DNA of 64,000 bases from Notospermus geniculatus (taxonomy: Eukaryota > Nemertea > Pilidiophora > Heteronemertea > Lineidae), in NCBI GenBank assembly GCA_002633025.1, contig NMRB01000807.1, positions 93,220 through 157,219 of the forward strand. The letters run 5' to 3'. This document shows, piece by piece, positions 45,215 through 57,557 of this stretch (position 1 is the stretch's first letter; each line of letters opens with the position of its first letter). Under the pieces are notes generated by a model, which saw only the letters and a list, made by a program, of their open reading frames with translations, was not told the origin of the DNA and searched no databases. Made by a program: the position numbers and the translations under genes.

Positions 45215-45467
45215 CACTGAAAAACTCTATGACGAACTTACATGTAGGTTCGTTTTTCATTTATCACCAAACTGAGTATCTAATTCGTCGAAACGACAAA
45301 TCTACGGTCGTCATTTTGACGAACCCTTGTTGTATCTCAAGCAATCTCTAACAAGGTTGGCCCAAATGACGAACGGTGGATTTGTCGTTTCGACGAATTT
45401 TATACTCAGTTTGGTGATAAATGGAAAACCTAAGTTCGTCATTTTGGCGAAGCAGAGTTTTTCAGTG
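45215..45467. mobile_element. MITE family F, copy 2
   Basis: cactgaaaaactct and agagtttttcagtg form the tips. The body has aattcgtcgaaacgacaaat and its inverse, as in copy 1 at 29175-29532, with no insertion near the tip. Confidence 0.87.
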
Positions 45468-48032
45468 CATGTGCATGTACGTTTGATGAAGTACATGTAT
45501 CATGTAGTTGCTCGAACGATGGGATTGGGATATTAGGTGGAGCACCAATATTCCGAGAAACAGATGTGAACCCAATTGATTTGATTAGGATAGCTGAATT
45601 TTTCCAGGAAGAAAATACCTCATAACATGAAAATATAGGTCAGTCGGATCTGGTAAACGCGCCCTGAAATAATCCTAGCTGATGATTCGATCGTGATCAA
45701 ATCTTACATGTACGTCCAAATGACAGACAGGATCGCAAGACACGGACGATTTTAGCGAAAAAACACAAAAAAATCATCCGAAAACAGTCGGTAGGCACCA
45801 CATCTCCAACCGCACTTTATCCAGCTAACTGTCTATTATGAACACGTTCTATCGGCAAACCATGATCAGGCAACGAAGAAAACCCATTGAGAGAAGCGAT
45901 GATGGAATGATAATAGGAAAGAGAGGGTTCTTCTGTGTTTCTTTAGTCCCGGGAACAACTTTTTGTGGCTGGAGTCCGATTACTATTGATTTTGCCCTCA
46001 GTACGTTCATCTGTCTTAGCCGTGTGTCAGTGCAGTGGAGATACTGTGAGCCATCTTCTGACTGTTTTTTTTCATAACACACATAAAATACGCAATGTAT
46101 TGTAAAGTAATGTACGTAAAGTTGTCATTTCATGATTCGCCAAAGGGCAAAAGCACGGTATGCATCACCATACCATTGCGTGCTTTGAAATGTACATGTA
46201 AGTCTACTCAGAATTGCACACAGTTTCAATACAAGTAGGACCTATGAATCAAGTTACCTTTATGGTCGCATTAATATAGATGAGGAACATATTAAGAGCA
46301 TAATGTCAGAATGATTAATCGGGCATTAAAGTCGATGTGAAGGCTACTGTACCACTGACTTATGGTACTCTTTTTTCAGTTATCTCTTCCATTGTATTCG
46401 CGTAGGTACATGCACATGTACAAACAAGAGAAGTACGAGAATGTGAAAAAAAGGATTCCCTTTTCCCCAAGAAAACTATAAGTGTTATCGCACACAAGCC
46501 ATCTTTGAATTGAGTGCGGCCCTAATGTTGGGGTTACTGACGAATTGTTCCTTCAAGGAACATCGATGCGTAACAACCACGTATTCCTTTATTGGTCCTT
46601 TCGTGAAAAATGCTGTACACCATCATCGTGCCCATTGGAAGAGCTTACTGCGCAGGATTATTGTGTAGATCATTGGCAAAAAAACTCTTGTTGCGATTAT
46701 TTTGCTGCGTAGTTGTTGAGCTGAGATGTCGAATACCCGGCCAATGCCTGCAGTTTGATTCAAGTTTTTTTCAGCCAAAAGTTTTCTTACAAGAAAATGT
46801 AGAAGTTGAGCGATGTTGATTAAAAGTACATGCACTTGACACGCTGTTGAAATCAAAGCATTCCCCAATGTTTTGCTCTATACTGAACAATGGAAATTCG
46901 ATAAAACGGATTTTTGTCTTAGGAAAGCCGACCACGCATGTCTTTAATCACTTGCATAATTCCAAGAGCGAGTTAAAAAGGCGTGATGTAAACGTTTTAC
47001 ACCGGAAAACATGTATTATTCACCGCCTTCGCGTTTGAAAACACAACGAGGATTACTTATGAAAAAGCCATTACTCATGAAGTGAAAATCGGCCAGATTT
47101 TAAGAAATCCAATTTTTCTTTAATTCGAGAGTCACGTTGTTACTTAAGCCAATATGCTCCGAACATGACCCTATCGACATTTTTCATTGTAGCGCAGTCG
47201 GATTATTCATGAGAAATGGCATCAGTCCTCGCTGTAAGATTCACGGCGAAAGAACAATTTCCACAATGTGTAGTCAAGTTTTAGTGTAAAAATGAATACA
47301 GAATCGAATGCTTTGAAATAATCTAATATTCTAATGGACCTTACAACATTATCTTAGATTTTTGCGCCATTATGCATGTCAATGTTGTGATGGAAGCGTT
47401 TTTCTTTTGTGATGTAATCCTTTCAGGGTGGGATGGGGGTTAATGGAAGGTGGACATTTCTACATCGACGCTTACAAAACATGAAGTGGTTTATCCTCTC
47501 CGCTTCGTATTACTTAGCGAAGGGGATATAGCTTGTCCTACGCATCGAACTCAACACTCAATTACGACTGCATTTATCATTTTGTGTCGACAGCCCACTG
47601 ATGAGTTGTGTTCGGAAGGCGGTACGGTCTCTAATCGAAAGTTTTCTGTGACATAATTGATCATATATATAGGGATCGATCGATCATCAGGGCACTGATT
47701 CTGCGACAGCAACATGACGTCAATATCACATTCAGAGGTCATAATTGACAGCAGTGTGCCTTAACTCTTAGCCCTGGCGTAGTACTACCACGAAAACAGA
47801 GTGGTATGATATGCTTCTTTATTTTCGAGTTTACGTCGGCAACGTTACATGCCTGATAGACATTTTTCTTGTTGTTAACTTACCAGCACTGATTGAATGA
47901 ATGACATTGACCAACGTACTTTTATAGTAAGTGTGTACATGAGGTATTGCCCTCAGAGATGAAATGGTACATCCAATTTTTACTATGTGTTCTCCTGGAT
48001 GTGCTGTGTGGGTTCTGTGTGAAAGCCCAGCT

Positions 48033-48216
48033 CAGAAGGCTCATTCGGTCTTCAATCTCAACCTGAACCCGAACTTTTCAATCTTCAAGCTTGAACCTCA
48101 ACTTCAATTTTCAAGGTTGACCCCGGACTGCAATCTTCAAGCTTAACTCCAAGACGTCAAGCTTCAAGAATGAAGTCCGATTTCAAGCTTGGAGATTGAA
48201 GATCGGATGAGCCTTC
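48033..48216. mobile_element. Foldback with repeated ttcaagctt motif
   Basis: aaggctcattcggtcttcaa and the inverse near the right (gaagatcggatgagcctt) form the ends. The interior repeats cttcaagcttga-like words about five times. Confidence 0.65.
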
Positions 48217-49094
48217 ATGGCTTCGTTGTTCTGCCATTTTTTCACCAGTTTCTCTTTCTTTATGCTCACGTCAGTTCCAACTGTTTTAAACACCAGCAAT
48301 CAGAACAAGCACTTTATTAGTGATAGCCTCCAACTGGTTACATACACATGCAAAACCAGTCTCTATTTTCGCTGATACAGACTCGATCAGGACGCGTACA
48401 TGTGGATACGAAGACAAATTACCGGTAGTTCCACAGGCATTTCTGTTCCGTGTGCTGCAATCAATTGGCGTTTCTTTTTCTACAGCTCTGCTTTTTGCCA
48501 TTGTAACCCCGAGGCTTGAAGCCAGTAATGTACGAGGTAATTGATCGCAGTAAGTAACAATATTTATGATCCATCCAATTAACCTTCATCATAAATAAAT
48601 GGCGTATGCAGTCATGCCTTTGACAAACACATCGGAACTGCTTTTTCCGCAGAAATATTGGAGGCGCCAATCGCACTCAGTAACACAGGGTGTAGCAAGA
48701 ACAAGAATGCAACTATGGAAACACTCCTCTGCACCCACTCTTCTGGCTAAACAACTATTTTTGTTCTGTACTGGAACCACAAATGACGGAAGGTTGGCGT
48801 GCATCTCCAAGTGCAGTTTTCTTTAAAAAAAGAATAGCATTTAATGTCTTCGCTGTAGGCCGAGGGTCCATTGTTTGCTGGCTTCATTCATTTCCAGTGT
48901 GTTCAGCCTGAAACGATGAGAGTACAGTCATGTACTTGTATTCAATTTCATGATAACAGATCTAATCTTAGAATAGAATTTTTATATCGCGCTTTTCACT
49001 GTAGTCGCAACGCACTCACACAACCCTGCAGTCTCTCCGTAACATTTCTTGGGAACTGAAGAAGCAGCTCATTCAGCACATCACTTGATCCTTT

Positions 49095-49195
49095 CAGACA
49101 AGTTGAGAACATGAAGTGGCGATTCGGCAGGGAATCGGACCCGTCTCTCACCGTCCGACTACATGTACTACGCCAACGCGCTCCCTGCATGCGCA
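49095..49195 (-). repeat. Possible tRNA-derived SINE head
   Basis: The minus strand has gagcgcgttggcgtagt, like a tRNA A box (TGGC-x-x-AGT), and 35-40 bases on ggtccgattccctgcc, one base from the B box GGTTCGANTCC. I cannot fold a complete tRNA, so this is at most a SINE head. Confidence 0.35.
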
Positions 49196-49775
49196 CATTG
49201 TAAGTCAGTCATGACGGTGAACAAGAACGGCGCACCGACAGCTTAGATTTGGGAAGATGAAAGCTATAAGACATGTCATCGTTTGCAGAGCCCAATAACA
49301 GCCTTATCTTGCGAACCCAATATATTTGCGAATCTCGTAAAACTAAGTATTACTATAAACGTTGTCACATCGACCGAGGCAATCTAGGTACGTAATAAAG
49401 TTTACCTGTCGTTGCCATGGCAATAACAAGATCTCTATTAGCAACCGAAACATGTTTTCTTTCGTCGTTCTTCGCCAGGGCGAGAGAGAAAAGGTCCAAA
49501 GTCATCCAGTGTGGCACGCACTGCGGAGTACCTTCCTCTAACTTGCGGTATAGCCTACTCTGTCAGTGGTACATTGCAGTTTCTGCAATCGCGCGCTCTC
49601 TCTTTCTGTGAACAATACTAATCCGATATTGATGTACCGGTACGGTACATGTACATCAACCACAAACAGGATTTTGAACATGTTTGAGTTGCGCAATCTC
49701 CGAGAATCCTTTATTACCTGTTGCTTTCTCTGTGTATTCTATATCTTCACCTTTAGAACCTGTTGTAACCAATGG

Positions 49776-49890
49776 CCAGGGCCCCGTTTCATAAAGTGAC
49801 TTTAAGCTAAAGATACCTTTAACCAAATGAAAATGCATTGAAGTTAATGGTACCGTTACCTTAAAGTTACTTTAGGAAACAGCCCCCTGG
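49776..49890. mobile_element. Foldback MITE, ccaggggccccgtttc-type ends
   Basis: ccagggccccgtttcataaa and ggaaacagccccctgg are inverse ends; inside, gactttaagctaaag is echoed by taaagttactttag. Confidence 0.75.
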
Positions 49891-49983
49891 CCTTCAAACA
49901 ATACATGTTATAGCCTTATTAGTATTGAGCCAAGTGTCTGAATGTTTGGTAAGGACTGGTTGTGAAATACAAGGTATAATGGC

Positions 49984-50360
49984 CATGTCGAATTAGCGGA
50001 ACCAGCGGAAACAACGGAACCAGCGGAACTTGAGTGTAGGCCCTAGGCATGCTAGGTCTAGGCTAGGCTACCGGTGGGCCTACATGGCCTAGGCCTACCG
50101 TAGACCTATTTTTTCGGCGCCTAACAATTCGATTTGAACAGTGCAGTTATTATTTAAAAAACAACATTGTTTTTCCCTACATTTAGGTCTCAATCCGCAC
50201 ACCATGACTGCAGCCGTGTGTTGCTTACCAACACCGAGTCGAGTGTTGCTTTCAGTCAACAGCTAAACGAAGCAAGGACGATTCACGTGTTCGTTCTATC
50301 GGCTGCAGACCACGTTCCGCTGGTTCCGTTGTTTCCGCTGGTTCCGCTAATTCGACATAG
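49984..50360. mobile_element. Foldback with exact arms of about 44 bases
   Basis: tgtcgaattagcggaaccag at the left and ctggttccgctaattcgaca at the right are exact inverses, and the arms continue through a tandem cggaaccagcggaaacaa motif. The interior is rich in taggcctac words. Confidence 0.85.
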
Positions 50361-50383
50361 AAGGGTTCGACGGCGTAGACCCT

Positions 50384-50485
50384 GGGCCAAATTCATAAAA
50401 GGTGTTTAAGACTTGGACGCGTGTAACTTCGTCAAATGCATGGTGGAAGTCTTAAACATTAAACACCCTTTATGAATTTGGCCCT
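50384..50485. mobile_element. Foldback MITE family D, copy 2
   Basis: gggccaaattcataaaaggt and its inverse caccctttatgaatttggccc. The left arm (gtttaagacttggacgcgtg, cttcgtcaaatgcatgg) matches copy 1 at 20695-20825; the right arm has lost part of the stem. It starts about 25 bases after the preceding foldback. Confidence 0.85.
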
Positions 50486-50691
50486 ACATGTTTGAAGAGT
50501 GTGTGATCAAAGGCTGTGTTTTTTTGTAAACTTCAAGTGGTGCTATGATATGAATGTACATTGTAAAAGGCTATAGTAGTTTAGAGAGTTCCGTTCCTTT
50601 ATTGGCCAACCAGCCAGACGAAAACAACAGAGCCTTCGCAAAGAGCATGGTAAACGCTGGTGATTGGTCGTTTCATATTGTTAATTTCCAG

Positions 50692-50824
50692 GGACCTTAT
50701 CACGAAACTCTCGTAATTACGGAGTGCGTAAACTATTTTCCATTTGCGGACAACCTATTGTTCACTAGCCTGACAAAGGATTTGCGTACCCTCAACGTTA
50801 CGGTGGCTTTGTGAACAAGGGTCC
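50692..50824. mobile_element. MITE family K, uninterrupted copy
   Basis: Ends ggaccttatcacgaaac and gctttgtgaacaagggtcc. In inverse orientation the sequence runs parallel to 56681-56971 but lacks its central 150 bases, so it shows the empty site. Confidence 0.85.
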
Positions 50825-50826
50825 CA

Positions 50827-50967
50827 GGGGCCATATTCATGAAGCCTTCGCAACTTTGCGTGCACGCCAATCCATTGTAAGGCAGTCAGTGAACAATAGG
50901 ACATGTACAGCCAAACAATAGACTTGCGTGCACGCACAGTTGCGAAGGCTTCGTGAATATGGCCCCT
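50827..50967. mobile_element. Foldback MITE family J
   Basis: ggggccatattcatgaagcc and ggcttcgtgaatatggcccc are inverse, arms about 45 bases (cgcaactttgcgtgcacg). The interior agtgaacaatag recalls family K, which it directly follows. Confidence 0.87.
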
Positions 50968-51499
50968 GAACACACTAGCTGCACGAAAAGGTATTTTATG
51001 GAGGTCCACACAACTCGTCCCCAAATTTATCGCAGTTAGCCGAAACTGATCTCGAGTCTTCACGCAAGGATATCATAATCATCGCGAGGAGATGATTGTA
51101 CTTTGTCTGGCCATCCTTAATATGATTTCCTTATTGTCGAGGAAAACGAAATATCCACCAGGATGTGTATGGCTTCACCAAGAGAATTGGTTTACTGTGA
51201 CAGTTTATTGGTTTTGTCATTAGAGTGTCTGTGGTTTTATTTATCCCTGTTGATGGTGGGTGGCTGGCTCACACAAAGCATTATAAACGGTTTTATTGAT
51301 ATCGCAATTTATTCCAGCCTATTCAGGTATTAACGTTAACAAGTTGAAACAGAATCGGGTGTATGGCTTCTTTCGCTTTCGTTGATGGCGCGGTGTTATT
51401 TTTTGTGATCCGTTTGTTGAGTTAGTTTATTATCTAACACATTCTTGTTGAACATATCAGAGTTCGTCCGAATTGTTTCTTTGTGAGGGACAATTTCCT

Positions 51500-51645
51500 A
51501 TAAGATGTTTGCATGTGATGTCACAGCGGCCATGGTGGAGGCATACAACAAAAGAACAGACTTTCAAAACAACAGAAGTTAATCTCCATGGACCGTGACT
51601 GCATGGTGAAAAACTCTTTTGTTTATACCTCCAATATGGCCACTA
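51500..51645. mobile_element. MITE family I, copy 2
   Basis: Same sequence as 33301-33440 (aagatgtttgcatgtgatgt start; cctccaatatggcc end) with scattered substitutions and a 4-base insertion. Confidence 0.82.
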
Positions 51646-53328
51646 TTTCACTTCTGGTAGCTCGACTAGAAAGTGCCTGAGGAAAACCCTGGTTAGGGTC
51701 GAAAATGTGTCGGAAATTCGGAGGCTACCCTTCGTATTACAACATTACTGTATATCATTTTGTGTGACGTTCTTTGTGCTTTGTGCAAACACTCTATGCG
51801 GTCATACATGTGGGCTATGTGACAATTACGCATAAAAATGGATTAAAAACTAAGCATCATATGCAATGTCGTCAATTGGCCAGGAAGAGATGACTGGTTC
51901 TGAAACACCACTCGTAAAGAATCTTTCGATTCCCAAAAACTCAACATACGTGTCAATCTTTGATGATCACTGCCCATCCCGCTGCCCACCTCATGTAATC
52001 TGACGCCGCCTTCAGCGTCCGGGAAACCAAAGAGGGAGCAGACCAGCAATGAAACATCAACCTCTTCTCTTTAGTCGATTGAGATCTCGGTAACCTTCGA
52101 GTGTCATCGTCAGTATGTAGTTGCCAATTGTAAGTGACGTCCAATACATTTCATATTGATTCGCAATGGCCTTGTTCCTTCAGATTAAATTCGATCGATG
52201 TGATACTGAGAATGAATCGGCAAGCCCTTGGAGTCTGGATCAATCTATTAGATGATTGGCGAGTTTTCTTCGGATAGACTGCGAAAAGGGTGGGCGTACA
52301 GAATCGCTGATATCAGGAATGACCGTATTCTTTTACCGAGCTGGAGTGGAGCGGCTGGTTAGGTGTCACGTTGACCAAATACCAGTATCAACTTCCAAGG
52401 CACCTGTCTGTCTGGCTACATTATTCATTGGAAGGTTCCAGGGAAGAAGCAGGTGATTTTAACTAGTTGCTTGGTGGTTGATCTGACTCAGGGGAATTCA
52501 TGCCTGCATACGTGGCCGACGGAACGTTCGTTGATTTTTCTTCGATGTGTACGTGTATAAAATCTATTGCTTGAACATGCTCTTTTAGCAAGAATCACAT
52601 TTTATGCAGTCTGTGCTGGCTACGTGTGCTATACATTGTAAACTGACTTTCAGAATGAACTTGCTCCATCAAGTTTAATATACAAGGGAAACCCACGTTC
52701 AGTGAATCGATAAACGTATAGTTAAAGATGCAAAGAAACAAAAGGCATGTTATCAATCGATTCAAAGTGCCCTCCCGTGCAAGGACGTTCCTCGAGCGAG
52801 GATGTTGCCTATAGAACTACATGTATATAACAAAGCGAATGAAAATTCCAATCGCTGGTAAAGATTTTTATTAATGGAGTCTATTATAGGCTTTTATTCC
52901 TGGGCGCGTCAGATTCCACAGTCGTATTTGGATTAATGTTCTTTTCACATTCGGCATACATGACTGTATAGCCCAATACAAGCTAATGGTTTTGAAAGAA
53001 ACGAACCGATATTTTTCGGTAACCTAATCGCCTTATCCGTGGTGGCGTATTCATACAACAGCTTTGTATAGCAAGTCATGATGTCCCTGTATTTATACGT
53101 GGGAGACACTCAGATCTAATTAGTACAGCACGCCCAAGGCGTTCAGGGTCACGTAAATACTGCGTGAACTTTGATATATGTTATCTAGCCAAGGGGCAAA
53201 CATAACGTTTCCTTAGTTACTTTCATTCAAGTTGACACACCGTTAGCTTTGATCGAATGAAACACCGCCGTTCGGTGGTTTATACCGTGGTGTGTTTTAA
53301 TGTCCTGAATTGAAAGATTTGTCATTGT

Positions 53329-53511
53329 ATTTTTGTATTCAGCATTCGTTAAATATTTTCATTAATGGATTCGCTAAGATACCAAAAATGTTAAAGATAT
53401 GCCTAGCGTTGCCAAGGTCCAGCTTCTTGTCCCTGTAGATGACGGTCGCCTTGCTGACCACAGAGAGCAGGCTGTTGATACCTTCAAATCGACGTCCTGA
53501 GACTGACACTT
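53329..53511 (-). repeat. Duplicate of 54245-54423 ending at an N
   Basis: 183 bases are the same as the R1 coding-like segment at 54245-54423, ending exactly at the N at 53512. Best explained as overlapping contig ends that were not merged. Confidence 0.75.
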
Positions 53512-54009
53512 TNCTTTTTGTGTTGATTATTTCCCAACCAAAATGAATTGAAATGAATTCTTGAATGAATTAAAGACTTGAAAAAAAAAACATTTTCTCT
53601 CTTCTTTTGGCCACATTGAAAATAGTTAAGAATAAACCCCCCTCGACCCTCCTCAATTTTTACAAATGCTACTGCTGCTAAGCTAAAGCTTTTTATTTGG
53701 CCCCTTCAAAAGAGGGACAATACACCCTCCATGGAAAGCTGGGAAAGCATTGAAAAAAATTTGATGAAAAGATATCTATTTCAGGCCTTACAGTAGGCCT
53801 ATAAGAAATTAAACCACTCGAAGATGTAAAGAATTAATAGAAATAAATCCTTAATTAAATCCTTAAGTAGGCCTAGTTAAGGCATACAATGAATTTAACC
53901 CCTCAACAAGAATTTTTTTAAAATCAATTGAAAAACCGCACAATCAAGGCCTGAATAAGCCTGTACATGGGTCAGTCCATTTTCAAAAAAGGTAAAATCT
54001 GGATAATCC

Positions 54010-54240
54010 CAAATTAGGCGAATTGGGAAATGGCAGAACGGGAAAAGGCAAAATGGGAATAAGGCGATATGGGAAAAGGCGAAATGGGAATACGGCGAAA
54101 CAGGACAAGGCGATATGGGAATAAGGCGAAACGGGAAAAGGCGATATGGGAATAAAGCGATTTGGGAATAAGGTGAAATGGGAAAAAGAAGGCGAATTGG
54201 GAAAAGGCGAAATGGGAAAAGGCGATACGGGAAGACACCA
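54010..54240 (+). repeat. Minisatellite of ggcgaaatgggaa-type units
   Basis: More than ten units of 15-20 bases of the form aaggcgatatgggaat / aaggcgaaatgggaa, with indels. The inverse motif reappears at 55140-55237. Confidence 0.9.
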
Positions 54241-54244
54241 TTTT

Positions 54245-54510
54245 TGTATTCAGCATTCGTTAAATATTTTCATTAATGGATTCGCTAAGATACCAAAAAT
54301 GTTAAAGATATGCCTAGCGTTGCCAAGGTCCAGCTTCTTGTCCCTGTAGATGACGGTCGCCTTGCTGACCACAGAGAGCAGGCTGTTGATACCTTCAAAT
54401 CGACGTCCTGAGACTGACACTTTTGGCATCATAATGTTGGAGATGCTAGATCCCAGTGACCTTATACAACTGTGATTTTGGTGGAGGGCCTACTTCTAAA
54501 AGGCATTGGT
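54245..54510 (-). pseudogene. R1 copy with an open coding-like frame
   Basis: The minus frame is open from about 54480 to a TGA near 54253 and includes MMPKVSVSGRRFEGINSLLS, VVSKATVIYRDKKLDLGNAR and HIFNIFGILANPLMKIFNEC. I do not recognise a family. Related, broken copies lie at 4777-4905 and 21945-22120, so this is more likely repeat-borne than a unique host exon. Confidence 0.35.
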
Positions 54511-54861
54511 ATAACGTACACGTACATTTCAACGGAATCACAAAGCTTGTAATGGTTTACATCATCAGTTGACTTGTGGAGATTTCATTCTTTCGGAGCA
54601 AAATCGACTCCTGTCCAAAGCCATTCGTCAAAGAAACTTCGGTCACATCTGTTTAGTCAATAGCCGTTCTATCTCATGCATTTAATTGATTTTCCGCTTG
54701 GCCGTGCATGACAAGCAGAAATTGAATCCTGCATGAATTGTGAGTAGAGTTCGATTTCCAATAATGCGATGGCCGATAATCATTTGAATAGGGTTTATCC
54801 GTTCACTTGATAACTCTTCCTCTTCCATTCTATGCAACTTCTCTAAATAGCTACAACTTAC

Positions 54862-56142
54862 TGCAACATCTTTGAGATTGAATACGACGACAAGGCACTC
54901 GTCCATGAAGCTACAGTATATCAGAACAAATGATCAATAGACACATTTACAAGAGTAATGGGGAACCATCACGACCTCCCTCTGGGACTTAGATTCCTGT
55001 CACACCGGTGTTGTCTTTCTTCTTCATCTTCTCAACTCTTTATTTTTTCTTCAGTTCATCAGGTTAGAACTATGATCTGCAACGTCTGGCCGTAGGCATG
55101 GACGTCATCTTCTTACTATTAAGGTTTATCCGATTTCACTTTCTCCCATTTTGCTTTATTTTTTTTCATGTCCCATTTCGCCTTCATCCCATTTCACCTT
55201 CTTCCAGTTTCGTCTTCTTCATATTTCGTCTTGGAAAGTATCTTTATATTGTTATTTTAGCTGCAAGGATTGAGAGGGGTGAAGTGTCTGAACCTAGTTT
55301 TGATTGACATTCCATTCTCTCGACGCCGTTTCAGAATTGGCGACCTCCATCCATGCACGAGTAATCAGATCTTGAACATCCTTATAGCTACTTGATCATG
55401 TAGTGCTAGATGCATCATGAAGCATTCCTGAGTCAAAATCAACTGGAAATCCCATCATCTCATCAGTGCACTTGTTGATCTTCGACATAGTTCATAACCA
55501 GAACACCTACTAGCATTGATTCCATGAAGGCCACTACAGTCACAACAAGTGACCGGACTCCTCACTTCTGAGTGCACTCCATTTCCCTAAAGACATTTCT
55601 TCTCATTCGTTAATCAGTCTCCGTCATCAGAAACACGTCCAAGGATTCCCAATACTTCTGGCTATGTGTCAATATCTTGCCATCACCTCATTGACCCATA
55701 GTAGAGTACAACATTGCTATTCCTTGATTGGTATTCGCCGACTGTCATCGGTTTGAAGTCGGTGAAGTACCGCTCGCATGTCAGATTCCACACCAGAAAC
55801 TCGGAAAGTGAGCTACAGATAGCCTATATGTAGCCCAACACTGACCGTTTATCTAGCTAACGGCGTTCCAGTTACATATCCATTTCCCAAGAAGCAAGAA
55901 TACCGCTGGATGTAGGTGTCCCTTTCTTGCATACCTTGATATCTACACCTCACCTTTTAGTGAAGTCACCGATAGCAGAAGAATAAGTAAAGTTGACGCT
56001 TGCAGAGAGAAGGATGGTCTCATGATGCGGTTGTTGTTGACTTTGATGCCGCGGATATTCATTTTAGCTGGCCATTTTTCAGTTGTATCCATCTGTAGTC
56101 CGACGACACCGTCAGAGTTGACGATTAACATTGTAGGCGTAC
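54862..56142 (-). pseudogene. Coding-like minus-strand patches, unrecognised gene or element
   Basis: Several segments look like former or present exons. 55954-56142 has an acceptor (ccttttcag) and donor (gtgagg), is 189 nt with phase 1 at both ends, and reads TPTMLIVNSDGVVGLQMDTT. 54862-54910 has an acceptor (tatactgtag) and donor gtaagt and reads MDECLVVVFNLKDVA. Between them, around 55300-55480, a frame with one stop reads MSKINKCTDEMMGFPVDFDS then SSSYKDVQDLITRAWMEVAN. I cannot join them into one protein or name a family. Confidence 0.3.
55138..55237 (-). repeat. Inverse-orientation minisatellite, partner of 54010-54240
   Basis: tcccatttcgccttcatccc and following atttcaccttcttcc / agtttcgtcttcttc units are the inverse complement of the ggcgaaatgggaa array, diverged. 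Confidence 0.7.
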
Positions 56143-56680
56143 CTGAAAAGGAAGGTACAAGCATGGAGGTATCTTATTTTATACCTCCATGGTAGCGTAC
56201 ATGTAAACGAAGGGGAATTGTCCATTTCTCTGTCTGCAAAGAACAGATTGTATTTTATAATACAATGGTATGATTCCTTAATGATAATACCATTGGACAC
56301 CATAGAGACCACTTGATTCGACAAGTGAAACTGCCATCTGAACACAACGTGAATACTTCCATATGCATTGTACATGTACATGTACATGACGATGCTGTTC
56401 TCGTCACAAGTGTGTGCAGTGACCAATACATTGCCACATTTTGAGTGCTGGGCAAATATTTATTTCGTATCGGACGGGTGAAAAGTTGGAGGGTCTAGTT
56501 ATATGCGAAAAGGAGGGAGAGAGAACAAGGGAAAGCACCAACCCACACTGTTAACATAAAAATATATGTTGTAGTTTGTAGTGGATAGCCATAAGGCTGC
56601 AAATACAAAGCCACACGCTACAGGGACAGGAAGGTTAACAAAGGCTTCGATCGCGAACCCTTTGTATTTTTAAAAGGTAT

Positions 56681-56971
56681 GGACCTTATTCACAAAGCCC
56701 CCCGTAACTATAAGGATACGCAAATCCTTTGTCAGGCTGATAGTGAACAATAGATTGTCCGCAAAAGGACAATAGTTTCCCTTATGAAAATCTCCATTTT
56801 ACCCTGGTAATTTCGCACGGTAAAGGACAGTTTACCATGGTATAAGTGGCTTTCACCATGGTAAACCTTGTTTTACCGTGCGAAATTACCATTCACTATG
56901 GTAAAATGGAGAATATTTTTATAAGGGATTGCGCACTCCCGTAAGTTACGGGAGCTTCGTGAATAAGGTCC
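56681..56971. mobile_element. MITE family K, copy with nested insertion
   Basis: ggaccttattcacaaagccc at the left and cttcgtgaataaggtcc at the right are inverse ends. The outer element matches 50692-50824 and is interrupted at 56779-56927. Confidence 0.86.
56779..56927. mobile_element. Foldback inserted inside family K
   Basis: cccttatgaaaatctccatt at the left and aatggagaatatttttataaggg at the right are inverse, and the arms continue through ggtaatttcgcacggtaaa and its inverse. The interior repeats accatggta. Confidence 0.87.
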
Positions 56972-57557
56972 ATTGTTAACCGGCGTGCTGTGTAGCGTGC
57001 AGTGTACACTCTGATGTATTCGTAGCCTATTGGGACGTCGCTGTGTACTGTACATGTAGGTGCATGCACGTAACGTACACTTAGGTGACAAGAGATGCTT
57101 CACAAGTAAGGCATGCTGCTCTTCATCTCTATTCACAACATATACTCCATCAGAACTACAAAGTTTGACTTGTTTTGCAATACTACAGTTGTGACCGATG
57201 AGTCGGAAAATCCAGGCGGAAAATTGGATTCATCCTTTTTCCTAAAGTCATCTTTGGCTATCTGTGAAACACAGACAAAGAGTGCATTTCACGGAAGCAG
57301 GTGATTGCAAAAACAAGAACTCTTGACTAATGTTGCCGGTTGTCAGCGAAAAAGGAAATTGACGGAGATAGAGAGACGTCTTGATTGCATCCGACGTAAG
57401 GAAGGGTATACACTCATCTTGGTCTTTGTTTTGCTACAAACGTGCCTGTGATTTATCACTGGTAGTCTATATTCACATGCAGTTATCAATACGGTTGGGT
57501 GTGGACTTGATTTCTCGCCAGTTTCTCGGCAAATTGGTGGGGAAGACGACGCTCATT

